Source of the DNA: Paenibacillus sp. LHD-117
GTDB lineage: Bacteria > Bacillota > Bacilli > Paenibacillales > Paenibacillaceae
Direction of reading: 5' to 3'
DNA length: 32,387 bases
NCBI RefSeq assembly: GCF_030929555.1
Contig: NZ_JAVFVT010000058.1
Location: forward strand, 1-32,387
Both the position numbers and the translations under genes were made by a program. Position 1 is the first letter of the stretch, and each line of letters begins with the position of its first letter. The notes under the pieces are model-generated. The model was not told where the DNA came from, ran no database searches, and saw only the letters and a list, made by a program, of their open reading frames with translations. This document shows, piece after piece, positions 1 to 7,171 of this stretch.

Positions 1-75
1 TTTTACAATTACGAACGATTACAGACAAAATTAAACGGCCTTAGTCCAATGGAATTCAGAACCAAGGCCGCTTAA
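1..75 (+). pseudogene. C-terminal end of an IS3-family transposase (OrfB), cut by the window edge
   Basis: Frame 1 is open from the first base to a TAA at 73-75. The 24 residues contain YNYERLQTKLNGLSP and end MEFRTKAA, the characteristic C-terminus of IS3-family (IS150-like) DDE transposases, where YNxxRxQxKLxxLSPxxxR is conserved. The rest of the gene lies outside the window, so I cannot tell whether the element is intact. The right end of the element follows, up to about position 119. Confidence 0.75.
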
Positions 76-119
76 CGACTTTTATTTTTTGTACTGTCTA
101 CTTGACGGGGTGCAGTTCA
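76..119 (+). mobile_element. Right end of the IS3-family element with terminal inverted repeat
   Basis: After the transposase stop there is a T-rich stretch and then TGTACTGTCTACTTGACGGG followed by GTGCAGTTCA, ending at about 119. IS3-family elements typically end in ...CA about 40-50 bp after the orfB stop, with a terminal repeat of this 'CTTGACGGGG..CAGTTCA' type. The left end is outside the window, so the exact boundary and the target duplication cannot be verified. Confidence 0.6.
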
Positions 120-300
120 ACCTCCCTAGCACCGCCTTTTCGAATTTTTGACCAATTTTCATCAAGCGAGCTGTCTCGTCAAGTGAGCAGACCTACTTTT
201 GAGACGGCCCCTTCTTTCTTATCAAGATCATTATCACGATGATAGGGAGAGGTATAAGCTTTGCTTTGAATCTTACTGAAATGGGAATTAAGAAATAAAG
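120..300. other. Gene-free stretch; possible terminal repeat of a second IS
   Basis: No coding region was found. Read on the minus strand, 211-195 gives GGGGCCGTCTCAAAAGT, which resembles the outer end of IS1182/IS4-type elements of Firmicutes (GGGGCTGTCTCAAAA...). If so, the IS3 copy may have inserted into the remnant of another element. This is a weak, motif-only reading. Confidence 0.25.
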
Positions 301-327
301 TGTCACACATGAACGCCGTTAATTGTC
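301..327 (+). promoter_or_regulatory. ECF41-type promoter of the sigma factor gene (autoregulation)
   Basis: TGTCACA at 301-307 and TGTC at 324-327 are separated by 16 bases. The known ECF41 target promoter is TGTCACA at -35 and CGTC at -10 with about this spacing; here the -10 reads TGTCTTA. The same two blocks with the same spacing recur at 1279-1305 in front of the partner oxidoreductase. A strong ribosome binding site (AAGGGGGG, about 336-343) sits between this promoter and the ATG at 349. Confidence 0.75.
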
Positions 328-348
328 TTATTAATAAGGGGGGAAGTT

Positions 349-1256
349 ATGCAAAGTATTACTTTTGAACTTTCACCGAATCATATTGAAGAATTGTATA
401 GGACCCACAAGCCGCATTTATTTGCGATCGCTTACCGGATGCTTGGTTCTAGAACGGATGCAGAAGATATGGTTCAAGATTTGTTTATTAGCATGCATGG
501 ATTAGTGAACGACAACATTCAAAATATGAAATCGTACTTAAGTAAAATGATGATCAACCGTTGTTTCAACGAGTTAAAATCAGCACGAAAAAAAGAATAA
601 GCTATGTAGGCAATTGGCTTCCAGAACCAACCGTGCAGCTGATCGAGAATAGTCCATTAGATCGTGTTGAGCGTCAGGATACAATGTCTTACGCATTTCA
701 TATTCTTATGGATAAACTGACACCTCTGGAGTGCGCGGTTTTTATATTAAGAGAAGCGTTCGCATATGAACATCATGAAATTGGAGAGATGCTCAACAAA
801 ACAGAAGTCAATTGCCGCAAAATTTACAGCCGTGTCAAGAAAAAAGTAGACGCATCCAATGAAAAAGATGAGATGCTTTCATTGCATCTTCACGAGGAAA
901 AGGAAAAGGTAGGCCATTTCATTTCTGCTCTTTCGAACGGTAACATTCAATCATTGGTGAACATGTTAACCGAGGATGTCATTTTCATTGCGGATGGCGG
1001 AGGAAAAGTATCTGCCGCGATTAATCCAATTTACAATAAGGAACGAGTGCTCCTAATATTGAACGCTCTTTCGTTAAAACTATTTCCAACAATTAAAGCG
1101 CAGCTAGCCCAGGTCAATCATCAGCCTGGTGTATTGATAACCAAGGATGGGATTTCAACGGGGGTCATTTGTTTTGATTGGGATATCCGGACGATGGCCA
1201 TAAGGCGGGTTTACTTGATTGTAAATCCGGATAAATTGAAGCATTTACAACGGTGA
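349..1256 (+). pseudogene. ECF41-family RNA polymerase sigma factor (SigJ-like), frameshifted
   Basis: Two reading frames together encode a full-length ECF41 sigma factor of about 300 residues. The first (349-600) holds sigma region 2: YRTHKPHLFAIAYRMLGS, then DAEDMVQDLF. The second holds the linker motif YVGNWLPEP, region 4 with its helix-turn-helix, and a SnoaL-like C-terminal domain with DGGGK and the terminal NPDKL. All three of these motifs are hallmarks of ECF41 factors, in which the C-terminal domain modulates activity. The frame is lost at a run of seven A residues (588-594): one more A would restore ...ARKKRISYVGNW. As sequenced, translation stops at TAA 598-600 before region 4. It could be a true mutation, transcriptional slippage on the A run, or a sequencing error. 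The gene is preceded by its own ECF41-type promoter and followed by its usual kind of partner gene. Confidence 0.85.
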
Positions 1257-1278
1257 TAATAAAGGTTTTTTTGTTTGA

Positions 1279-1305
1279 TGTCACACTTTGAAGTCGCCAA
1301 TTGTC
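1279..1305 (+). promoter_or_regulatory. ECF41-type promoter of the partner oxidoreductase gene
   Basis: TGTCACA at 1279-1285 and TGTC at 1302-1305 are spaced by 16 bases, the same arrangement as at 301-327, and the bases after the -10 block (TTA) also match. The downstream ribosome binding site AAGGAGG at 1347-1353 is 6 bases before the ATG at 1360. Two matching ECF41 promoters, one before the sigma gene and one before its neighbour, are what is expected of an ECF41 regulon. Confidence 0.75.
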
Positions 1306-1359
1306 TTATCAGTGGACTCATCAAATAAAGAATCAAAATATAGTTCAAGGAGGATTGTT

Positions 1360-2111
1360 ATGAAAATTGTAGTTATTGGCGGCAGCGGATTAATTGGAAA
1401 AAAACTCGTAAACAACCTTCGTCAGCATGGCCATGAGGTAGTGGCAGCATCGCCTTCTACAGGCGTCAACACGATCACTGGCGAGGGGCTGGCAGAAACG
1501 CTTAGCGGCGCACAGGTTGTCGTCGACGTTTCGAACTCGCCTTCATTTGAAGACAAGGCTGTTATGGAATTTCTGAGACGTCTACTCGCAATCTCCTTGC
1601 TGCTGAAGCAACCGCTGGAGTAAGTTATCATGTTGCGTTGTCGGTCGTTGGTACCGAACGCCTTCTCCAAAGTGGTTATTTCCGTGCGAAAATGGCTCAA
1701 GAAGAGCTCATTCAAAATTCCAACATTCCTTATACGATCGTCCGCGCGACGCAGTTCTTCGAATTCGTTGGCGGCATCGCCGATGTGGCTACTGAAGGTG
1801 AAACCGTTCGAGTGTCTTCCGCCCTTATGCAGCCTATCGTTTCGGATGATGTTGCAGCCGCGGTGGCCGATTTCACACTTGAGGCGCCAGTGAATGGCAT
1901 TGTCGATGTGGCTGGTCCAGATCAGATTCGTATGGACGAATTCATTCGAGCATACTTTAACGTTACTCAAGACAAACGTCAGGTAGTCACAGACGCCAAC
2001 GCGCTCTACTACGGATCCGTAGAGGTGAATGATCAATCTCTCGTTCCAAATGACGATAGACCCGTGCGCATCGCTACGACATATTTCCAAGATTGGCTGA
2101 GCAAACTCTGA
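1360..2111 (+). pseudogene. NAD(P)-binding SDR/NmrA-like oxidoreductase, ECF41 partner gene, frameshifted
   Basis: The ATG at 1360 has an AAGGAGG site 6 bases upstream. The first frame begins MKIVVIGGSGLIGKKLVN, a GxSGxIG dinucleotide-binding loop of an atypical extended SDR (NmrA/YwnB-like), and runs to a stop at 1621-1623. The second frame, visible from at least 1638, continues the same fold with SVVGTERLLQSGYFRAKMAQ and TIVRATQFFEF and ends at 2111. Reading 1575 onward in the second frame gives ETSTRNLLAAEATAGV, so one base is missing around 1570-1574. Intact, it would be about 250 residues, the normal length. ECF41 factors are usually encoded next to carboxymuconolactone decarboxylase, oxidoreductase or epimerase genes, and this fits the oxidoreductase type. 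Confidence 0.82.
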
Positions 2112-2160
2112 GTATTCTATAATACAGTATTTGAATAAAAGGAGAGCCGGTACGTCATTC

Positions 2161-2691
2161 ATGCACTTAAAAGAGGATTTCCCTTCTGAAATACGACGTT
2201 TGTATCATCAGGATCTTTCTAAAGTCTTAGCGCTTATGATGGACGTCATTTCACGCCTACCTTACCAGGAACATTTTGCGATGGATGACGAGGATTACTT
2301 CCTGGAACTCTTAAATGGAGAGGGGGAGGTTTACGGAGCTTATTAAGATGAAAAATTAGTCGCTTATTCAGTGTTGGCATTTCCAGGATTAAGCGAGAGA
2401 AACCTTGGTACTGAATTTGGAGTATCAGATCGAGATTTGCCATATGTTGCGGTGTTGGATTCAACTGTTGTCCATGAATCCGTTCGTGGGCAAGGTTTGC
2501 AAAGATCCTTTCATGAGCTGAGGGAAAAACGTGCTAAAGAAAAAGGATGTCACTACTTGTATTCAACTGTGCATCCCGAAAACCTTGCCAGCGTTAATAA
2601 TCTAGAAGCTGCTGGTTTTACACTTCAGTTTACACGCCTGATGTATGGAGGGAAACTTAGACATTGTTATGTAAAACGACTCATCGGTTAA
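2161..2691 (+). pseudogene. GNAT-family N-acetyltransferase interrupted by an in-frame TAA
   Basis: One continuous frame carries a GNAT protein except for a single TAA at 2344-2346. Before it the product reads ...NGEGEVYGAY; after it, DEKLVAYSVLAFPGLSE, then the acetyl-CoA binding loop VHESVRGQGLQRSFHE and a C-terminal HPENLASVNNLEAAGF. A CAA (Gln) to TAA change is the simplest explanation. A ribosome binding site (AAGGAGA, about 2139-2145) lies rather far from the ATG at 2161; a TTG at 2131 is an alternative start but lies before that site. Without the second half the fragment lacks the acetyl-CoA site and should be inactive. The substrate is unknown. Confidence 0.8.
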
Positions 2692-2704
2692 GCATTGATG
2701 AACT

Positions 2705-2762
2705 TGGGTGGTAACACGGAGTATTAACTCTCGTCCCTTTACGGGGCGGGAGTTTTATTTTT
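2705..2762 (+). ncRNA. T-box leader 3' remnant (antiterminator motif plus terminator)
   Basis: GGGTGGTAACACGG at 2706-2719 resembles the conserved T-box sequence (consensus GGGTGGTACCGCGG) that pairs with the uncharged tRNA acceptor end. It is followed by the typical CTCGTCCCTTTACGGGGCGGGAG terminator, whose two 11-base arms are 2727-2737 and 2743-2753, and a T-rich tail (TTTTATTTTT). The upstream stem I and specifier loop should occupy about 150-200 bases, but that space is filled by the acetyltransferase coding region. Only the 3' part therefore remains, and it probably acts just as a terminator. Confidence 0.65.
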
Positions 2763-3118
2763 GTATCACAAATGTAGGTCTTCGACTTGCTCAGCAACTA
2801 GATGATTCGAAAAATCCAGCCATTGAATAAATTATTGATGAAAGGTCAGTTTTAACTCTAAAGGATGAGTTGTTTAAGGAATTAAAAGTAAAGCAATACA
2901 TTTGTAATCATTCCTATACAGCTAATGAATATATCTCATTATTAAATACTAATTCCAGACATAGATAACTTCCTGACAATGTGCGATTCAAATTGTTTGG
3001 GGAAATCAAAGAAGCGATTGAAGAACATGGTGGACTTCTTTACAAACCTCAAGCTGTTGTATTGTTTTATGCAAAAAAAAAATCAAAAGTGAATACCCGA
3101 CAAATTCAATGTAAATGA
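2762..3118 (+). pseudogene. C-terminal remnant of a class I SAM-dependent methyltransferase
   Basis: One frame reads through this stretch with two internal stops (TAA at 2828-2830 and TAA at 2966-2968). The product resembles the C-terminal third of class I methyltransferases: NVGLRLAQQLDD; then SYTANEYISLLNTNSRHR; after the second stop LPDNVRFKLFGEIKEAIEEH, GG and a hydrophobic strand ending VVLFYAKK. The YxxEEYxxLLxTxSxH...LP pattern is usual in that family. The N-terminal SAM-binding half is missing, because the remnant starts directly at the T-box terminator. There is no start codon or ribosome binding site. The fragment is not functional. Confidence 0.65.
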
Positions 3119-3208
3119 AAATCAAGAACCTTATTTGGAGGGGAATTCTGGAATTATGTCGAAATGATATATTTAGCGTTTTTATAGTCGAATAGGAGAG
3201 TATAGAAC

Positions 3209-3874
3209 ATGGACATGAAAAGAGAAAAAAGAGAAGTTCTGGCAATCGTGCATATTGGCATCTACTACGTCGTCTTTTATGCGGCTTGGTTGTTTGTCAG
3301 GACTTATCTCAACGTCGATTCGCAAACGGTATTCTGGGGACTGTACAATGTATTCACCAAAATCGTAATATGGGTTCTACCAGTTATTTTATACATCAAG
3401 ATCGTGGAGAAGGATGAGTGGGTCACATTCCTGAAACTGAACAAGAAAATTGAAAAGTGGCACTGGCTCGTTATTCCACTGGTACTGTTAGTGATTTATC
3501 TGGTTCTTGTTAATAGTGTGATATTTAATCAGCCATTTTTCAATATAAAATCCGGGGTTTCCGAATGGTTAAAAGCCGTAATATTTGCAGGGATAATTGA
3601 AGAGATTTTGTTTAGAGGATTTTTCCTCAATAAACTTGCGTCAAGAATGAAGTTTTGGAAGGCAAATTTAGTTACGACGATCATGTTCATCCTTATACAC
3701 TATCCTCTGTGGTTGTCTCTACACCATTCGGCATTGGACATTTTTATCAACTCTGTCTATATAGGAATTATCTCATTTACAACAGGATACATCTGGAAAA
3801 AGACAAACTCTCTTTGGGGACCTGTGCTGTTCCATACCTCTAATAATATGATCGTTACTATTATTGGTCTTTAG
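3209..3874 (+). CDS. CPBP-family intramembrane glutamic/metalloprotease
   Basis: This is a 221-residue polytopic membrane protein with about six or seven hydrophobic segments. The conserved CPBP (Abi/CAAX protease, PF02517) motifs are present: EEILFRGFF (E131, E132, R136), the single histidine of FILIH (H164), and the C-terminal HTSNN (H209 to N213). Bacterial members are linked to processing of, or immunity to, bacteriocins and to membrane signalling; the substrate here is unknown. The ATG at 3209 follows AGGAGAG by a few bases; an ATG two codons later is possible. It stands alone and ends before a terminator-bearing repeat. The GC content is low, as in its neighbours, but the gene is intact. 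Confidence 0.85.
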   Translation: MDMKREKREVLAIVHIGIYYVVFYAAWLFVRTYLNVDSQTVFWGLYNVFTKIVIWVLPVILYIKIVEKDEWVTFLKLNKKIEKWHWLVIPLVLLVIYLVLVNSVIFNQPFFNIKSGVSEWLKAVIFAGIIEEILFRGFFLNKLASRMKFWKANLVTTIMFILIHYPLWLSLHHSALDIFINSVYIGIISFTTGYIWKKTNSLWGPVLFHTSNNMIVTIIGL

Positions 3875-3907
3875 CTCGAAGACTGCCGACACAGTTCGGA
3901 ACCAACG

Positions 3908-3966
3908 GAGAACTTTAGTTCAATGCACCATGGAGCAGATTGCGATCCGGCAACTGCTCCATTTTT
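3908..3966 (+). repeat. Intergenic repeat copy A carrying a terminator hairpin
   Basis: The stretch begins GAGAACTTTAGTTCA and contains TGGAGCAG (3931-3938) and CTGCTCCA (3954-3961), with inner arms TTGC/GCAA, followed by ATTTTT. This is a good Rho-independent terminator for the CPBP gene. The whole segment, not only the hairpin, recurs after the phosphotransferase gene at 5768-5825, so it is a dispersed element reused as a terminator. Confidence 0.75.
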
Positions 3967-3996
3967 CATTAAGCGATCGGGCAGATTAACGCAATA

Positions 3997-4020
3997 AACC
4001 GGCACAATTATGTGCCGGTT
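3997..4020. terminator. Perfect palindrome AACCGGCACA-ATTA-TGTGCCGGTT
   Basis: This is a perfect 10-base inverted repeat with a 4-base loop that is itself nearly self-complementary, in the gap between the CPBP and acetyltransferase genes. No T-run follows on the plus strand; on the minus strand TTTATT follows. It may be a weak bidirectional terminator or a protein-binding palindrome. Confidence 0.4.
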
Positions 4021-4173
4021 AAAGATGCTCCCTAAAAATGCCATGGATAAATAATAGTCTATAAAAAAATTCAACATAAGTCTATTACTTTTTCGGCATA
4101 AATTGTATTGTAATGATGCGACCGCGGCGCAAAGAAAAGTAACTACGATAATGACGGAAGGGAGAAACCCTGT

Positions 4174-4650
4174 ATGATTACACTCAGAAAAATTACGTTG
4201 GAAAACCGGCGTGGCATATTTAACTTGGAAGTTTCAGAAGAACAACGTAGCTTCGTAGCATCGAATCTATCAAGCGTGGCTTCGTGTTATGTCCTTGCTA
4301 CCAATGGAGGACATCCAATTCCATTTGCCATTTACGCGGATGAGCAGCCCATCGGTTTTGTTATGTTGTCTTATGGAATTACCGGATACGACGAACCGTC
4401 AATCGCAGTTGACAACTATTGCATCATGCGACTGATGATTGACAAGCAGTACCAGAACCGGGGTTACGGTCGCGAAGCCATGACAAAAATATTGGAATTT
4501 ATCCGCACTTTTCCGACCGGGCCTGCACATTACTGTTGGATTCCTTATAAAGCCGATAACGTCGTTGCCAAAAAGCTCTATGAAAGCTTCGGTTTCCGTG
4601 ACAATGGTAAAAACTTCAACAACGAGTCAATAACCGTATTGCAACTCTGA
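4174..4650 (+). CDS. GNAT N-acetyltransferase, BltD/spermidine-acetyltransferase-like
   Basis: The 158-residue protein has the single-domain GNAT fold. Its N-terminus MITLRKITLENRRGIFNLEV resembles the BltD/PaiA-type polyamine acetyltransferase group. The acetyl-CoA pyrophosphate loop is QNRGYGREAM (near residue 97), preceded by the strand YCIMRLMID, and the C-terminal DNVVAKKLYESFGF is the usual motif D/B helix. The ATG at 4174 is preceded by GGAAGGGAG. Polyamine specificity is inferred only from overall resemblance; other small amines or peptides are possible. The gene appears monocistronic, with a 93-base gap before the next gene. Confidence 0.8.
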   Translation: MITLRKITLENRRGIFNLEVSEEQRSFVASNLSSVASCYVLATNGGHPIPFAIYADEQPIGFVMLSYGITGYDEPSIAVDNYCIMRLMIDKQYQNRGYGREAMTKILEFIRTFPTGPAHYCWIPYKADNVVAKKLYESFGFRDNGKNFNNESITVLQL

Positions 4651-4743
4651 TTTGCTATTACTGTGGATAATGCTAACGGGCTTGTAAATGGTGACGATTC
4701 GGTATATGACTCAATACTTTCATAGTAGAATCGGGGGAGTATC

Positions 4744-5721
4744 ATGGACGATAAGATCCTAAAGCTTTTGCTCCAGTATGACATCGTCAGTCCTGAAGCT
4801 GCGCTGCTCAGGCACAATGAAAATCGGACATATAAAGTGATCGATACGTCAAACGGCAGAGTCTATCTTCTTCGTGTGCATGATCCATTGACCGTAAATC
4901 TTGCCGGCATTCAGCATACGAGGCAAGGGGTTGAAGCCGAGTTGCGGCTGTTGGAGGCGATTTCTATTGGGACGAACCTCATGGTCCAGGTGCCTGTAGT
5001 GAATCGGTACGGACAACTCGTAACCGAGTTCGAATTAGAAGGGCGTATACTTTGCTGCTCGATTCTTCACTGGATCGAAGGTCGCAATATGACAAAAGAG
5101 GACTTGTCGAGCCCTGGTGCCGCGTACAACTTGGGCGCTCAGGTAGCGAGTCTGCATAAGTTTTTTGATACTTATGACAAGGTCATGCCTGTGGATAGGC
5201 CTGATTACGGTATTAGTAGAACTGAGAAGATGCTCACACAAATTCGACACGGGGTCGAATTCGGTTTGTTCTCAGAAGAGAATTTCGTTATAGTCGAGAA
5301 AACACTCACACTCATCGTTGACCGACTGAAGGCCGGACGACCTGGAACGGTAAGACAGGGGATTATCCACGCGGATTTAAACATGAGTAACATACTTGTT
5401 ACTCCGCTAGGAAGGTACGTTTTTATCGATTACTGCCTTTTCGGCTTTGGTTATCTCCTTTTTGACGTAGCAATGGCTGCTTTAAATGCCCCAAGAGAAA
5501 ACCGGGAACAAGTTGTAGAAGGGTATTATGGCCAAGTGCCACCGCACAAGGAGATTTATTCAGTAATTGAAGGTTTCATGCTTTCCGCGGTATTAGGATA
5601 CTACGCTTTCGTGATGGAGAACGAAACTGTACATCCATGGATTCGAGAAAGGATGCCGCACTTTTGCGATAACCGGTGTGCACCGTTCCTTAACGGCGAA
5701 AGTATCTTCCTTAGCTTTTGA
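4744..5721 (+). CDS. APH-family phosphotransferase (aminoglycoside/homoserine kinase-like)
   Basis: The 325-residue protein has the aminoglycoside phosphotransferase (PF01636) fold. The N-lobe includes the nucleotide-binding strands ENRTYKVIDTSNGRVYLLRV. The catalytic loop is HADLNMSNILV, with H209, D211 and N216 matching HxDxxxxN. The metal-binding segment reads VFIDYCLFGFGYLLFDVA, where family members usually have IDFxxxxxGxxxxDLA, so Phe-Asp-Val replaces the common Asp-Leu-Ala context. Such proteins phosphorylate hydroxyl groups of small molecules; the substrate cannot be read from sequence, and drug resistance should not be assumed. The ATG at 4744 follows GGGGGAG. The gene ends before the second terminator repeat. 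Confidence 0.8.
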   Translation: MDDKILKLLLQYDIVSPEAALLRHNENRTYKVIDTSNGRVYLLRVHDPLTVNLAGIQHTRQGVEAELRLLEAISIGTNLMVQVPVVNRYGQLVTEFELEGRILCCSILHWIEGRNMTKEDLSSPGAAYNLGAQVASLHKFFDTYDKVMPVDRPDYGISRTEKMLTQIRHGVEFGLFSEENFVIVEKTLTLIVDRLKAGRPGTVRQGIIHADLNMSNILVTPLGRYVFIDYCLFGFGYLLFDVAMAALNAPRENREQVVEGYYGQVPPHKEIYSVIEGFMLSAVLGYYAFVMENETVHPWIRERMPHFCDNRCAPFLNGESIFLSF

Positions 5722-5767
5722 TTAGCCAAGGGGCCCGGACGGTCCAAGTATCACCATTACGCTAACT

Positions 5768-5825
5768 GAGAACTTTAGTTCAGTCCATCATGGAGCAGAT
5801 TGCCAACCGCAGCTGCTCCATTTTT
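5768..5825 (+). repeat. Intergenic repeat copy B carrying a terminator hairpin
   Basis: It matches copy A at 3908-3966 over almost its whole length: GAGAACTTTAGTTCA, then a short variable segment, then TGGAGCAGATTGC, a variable loop, CTGCTCCA and ATTTTT. The arms are 5791-5798 and 5813-5820. It lies directly after the phosphotransferase gene and should terminate it. A shorter, degraded look-alike (GAGGAACTATAGCTCCA) follows the next gene near 6514. Confidence 0.75.
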
Positions 5826-5929
5826 ATTTAGCTAAAGGGTAGTTTAGATATACCCAAAAATCACCAGCACCAAGTTGATTTTATAAGTTAAAATAATGGG
5901 AGTATCAAATAATCTTGGAGGTACAACCT

Positions 5930-6511
5930 ATGCGAAATATAGATTACAGCGATTATTTTTGGCAAGATGAAGCTATAAGATTGCGCGCGATACAGCCAGA
6001 AGATTGGGAGAGCCACTACATTAATCGTTTTGATACATCGGTACGACGCCTTTTAGAAAGCGCTGTTGAGCTTCCGCCTACGGTTGCAGAAGCAAAATCT
6101 TTTGCAGAGAGATTTTCTGACTTTTCATCAAATCGACTTATGTTTACCATTGAAAATTTGAACGGTGAAAATGTTGGCGGCATTAATCTAAACAGTATCG
6201 ACGAAAGAAACGGTACATTTAGCATCGGAATTCAAATCGACAGAGATCATCGAGGAAAGGGATTCGGCACACGGGCGGTTCAGATCCTCCTAAAGTATGC
6301 TTTCTTCGAGCGTAGACTTAATAAGTTTAATGATTACATTCTTGAAGGGAACGAGGCATCGGCTGCAATGCTCAGGAAAGTTGGCTGTGTGCAAGAGGGG
6401 GTTCGGAGGCAAGTATTCTACACGAATGGAAGATATTACGATTCCATTTTGTACGGGCTAACAAAGGACGAATATGTTGAGCGTCAAAAGAAGGACATAA
6501 GTATATGCTAA
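5930..6511 (+). CDS. GNAT N-acetyltransferase, RimJ/RimL-like
   Basis: The 193-residue protein has the RimJ/RimL-type GNAT architecture: an early IRLRAIQPEDWE segment, the strand NVGGINLNSIDERNGTFSIG, the acetyl-CoA loop DRDHRGKGFGTRAV, and a C-terminal GNEASAAMLRKVGCVQEGVR followed by the YDSILYGLTKDEY tail typical of the group. The ATG at 5930 is chosen because TTGGAGGT (5915-5922) precedes it at normal spacing; an in-frame TTG at 5915 lies inside that ribosome binding site. RimJ/RimL relatives acetylate protein N-termini or small molecules; the target here is unknown. Confidence 0.82.
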   Translation: MRNIDYSDYFWQDEAIRLRAIQPEDWESHYINRFDTSVRRLLESAVELPPTVAEAKSFAERFSDFSSNRLMFTIENLNGENVGGINLNSIDERNGTFSIGIQIDRDHRGKGFGTRAVQILLKYAFFERRLNKFNDYILEGNEASAAMLRKVGCVQEGVRRQVFYTNGRYYDSILYGLTKDEYVERQKKDISIC

Positions 6512-6574
6512 CGAGGAACTATAGCTCCACGAATAGAACCGAAGGCTTGTCCGAATGAACGGTGGAGGGAAATC

Positions 6575-7171
6575 ATGGCTGATTCAATTTCAAATTTACA
6601 ATCCACGACATTTTCAATTACAGTGTTAGTGATACTTTTAGCTTTAATAGAAATAACAATAAAAAAATATATCATTGTAGAGGAACCAAAGAAGATCTCG
6701 GAAACTACCGGTAAGAATATCAATAGGTGGGTAAAAGGATTACTTGCTTTTATTAGTTTGTTTATTCTCTTTTTTGTTTTGGATACAACGAATATCAACA
6801 CGCTTAAGTGGTTCTGGTTAATATCATTTTTAGTTGCCATGGGACTACATGCCTTTATGGATTGGATGTATTTGAAAGGCTCAAAAGAATATATGATTTC
6901 TCTTATTAAATTAGCAGTTGGGTTAATATACATCTTTATTCGTCATTCTAAAAAATGCTGGAAACGTCACCACAAGGATGTGGCGGCGTTTTTTCTACGT
7001 TTTAATAAAAGTTTAATGGTTGACCGCCGAAAAATTTTAGGACTCCCCGTTATCCTTATCCTTGAGCATAAGGCAGGGGGAACAAAACATGAAAAAATGG
7101 ATCTTTGGCATCGTCGTTTTGATATTGCTCGTCTATGGCCTGAACGTGATTCAACAACCTGGAGAAACTGA
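6575..7171 (+). CDS. DUF4181 membrane protein, probably with an abnormal C-terminal extension
   Basis: The first 125 or so residues match the small DUF4181 membrane family of Bacillales: about three or four membrane helices, with ALIEITIKKY early, WFWLISFLVAMGLHAFMDWMYLKGSKEY in the middle (read as segments), and a last hydrophobic helix near LIKLAVGLIYIF. GGAGGG precedes the ATG at 6575. After residue 125 the frame runs through a clear Rho-independent terminator (6963-6994) and on past the vanY start to 7171. That tail is basic, low-complexity and overlaps another gene, so the natural stop was probably lost. A shift into another frame would stop at 6949-6951. The function of the family is unknown. 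Confidence 0.6.
   Translation: MADSISNLQSTTFSITVLVILLALIEITIKKYIIVEEPKKISETTGKNINRWVKGLLAFISLFILFFVLDTTNINTLKWFWLISFLVAMGLHAFMDWMYLKGSKEYMISLIKLAVGLIYIFIRHSKKCWKRHHKDVAAFFLRFNKSLMVDRRKILGLPVILILEHKAGGTKHEKMDLWHRRFDIARLWPERDSTTWRN
6963..6994 (+). terminator. Rho-independent terminator at the end of the DUF4181 gene
   Basis: Arms at 6963-6974 (AACGTCACCACA) and 6979-6990 (TGTGGCGGCGTT) pair over 12 positions with one mismatch around a 4-base loop, and the arm runs into TTTTTT. It lies inside the present open frame of the DUF4181 gene, which is why the extension is suspected to be an artefact of a mutation. Confidence 0.8.

Noticed and set aside
4744..5721. Aminoglycoside-resistance gene
   Set aside because: Only the general APH fold and the HxDxxxxN loop are visible. 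Many such kinases act on other small molecules, and no specific resistance family was recognised.
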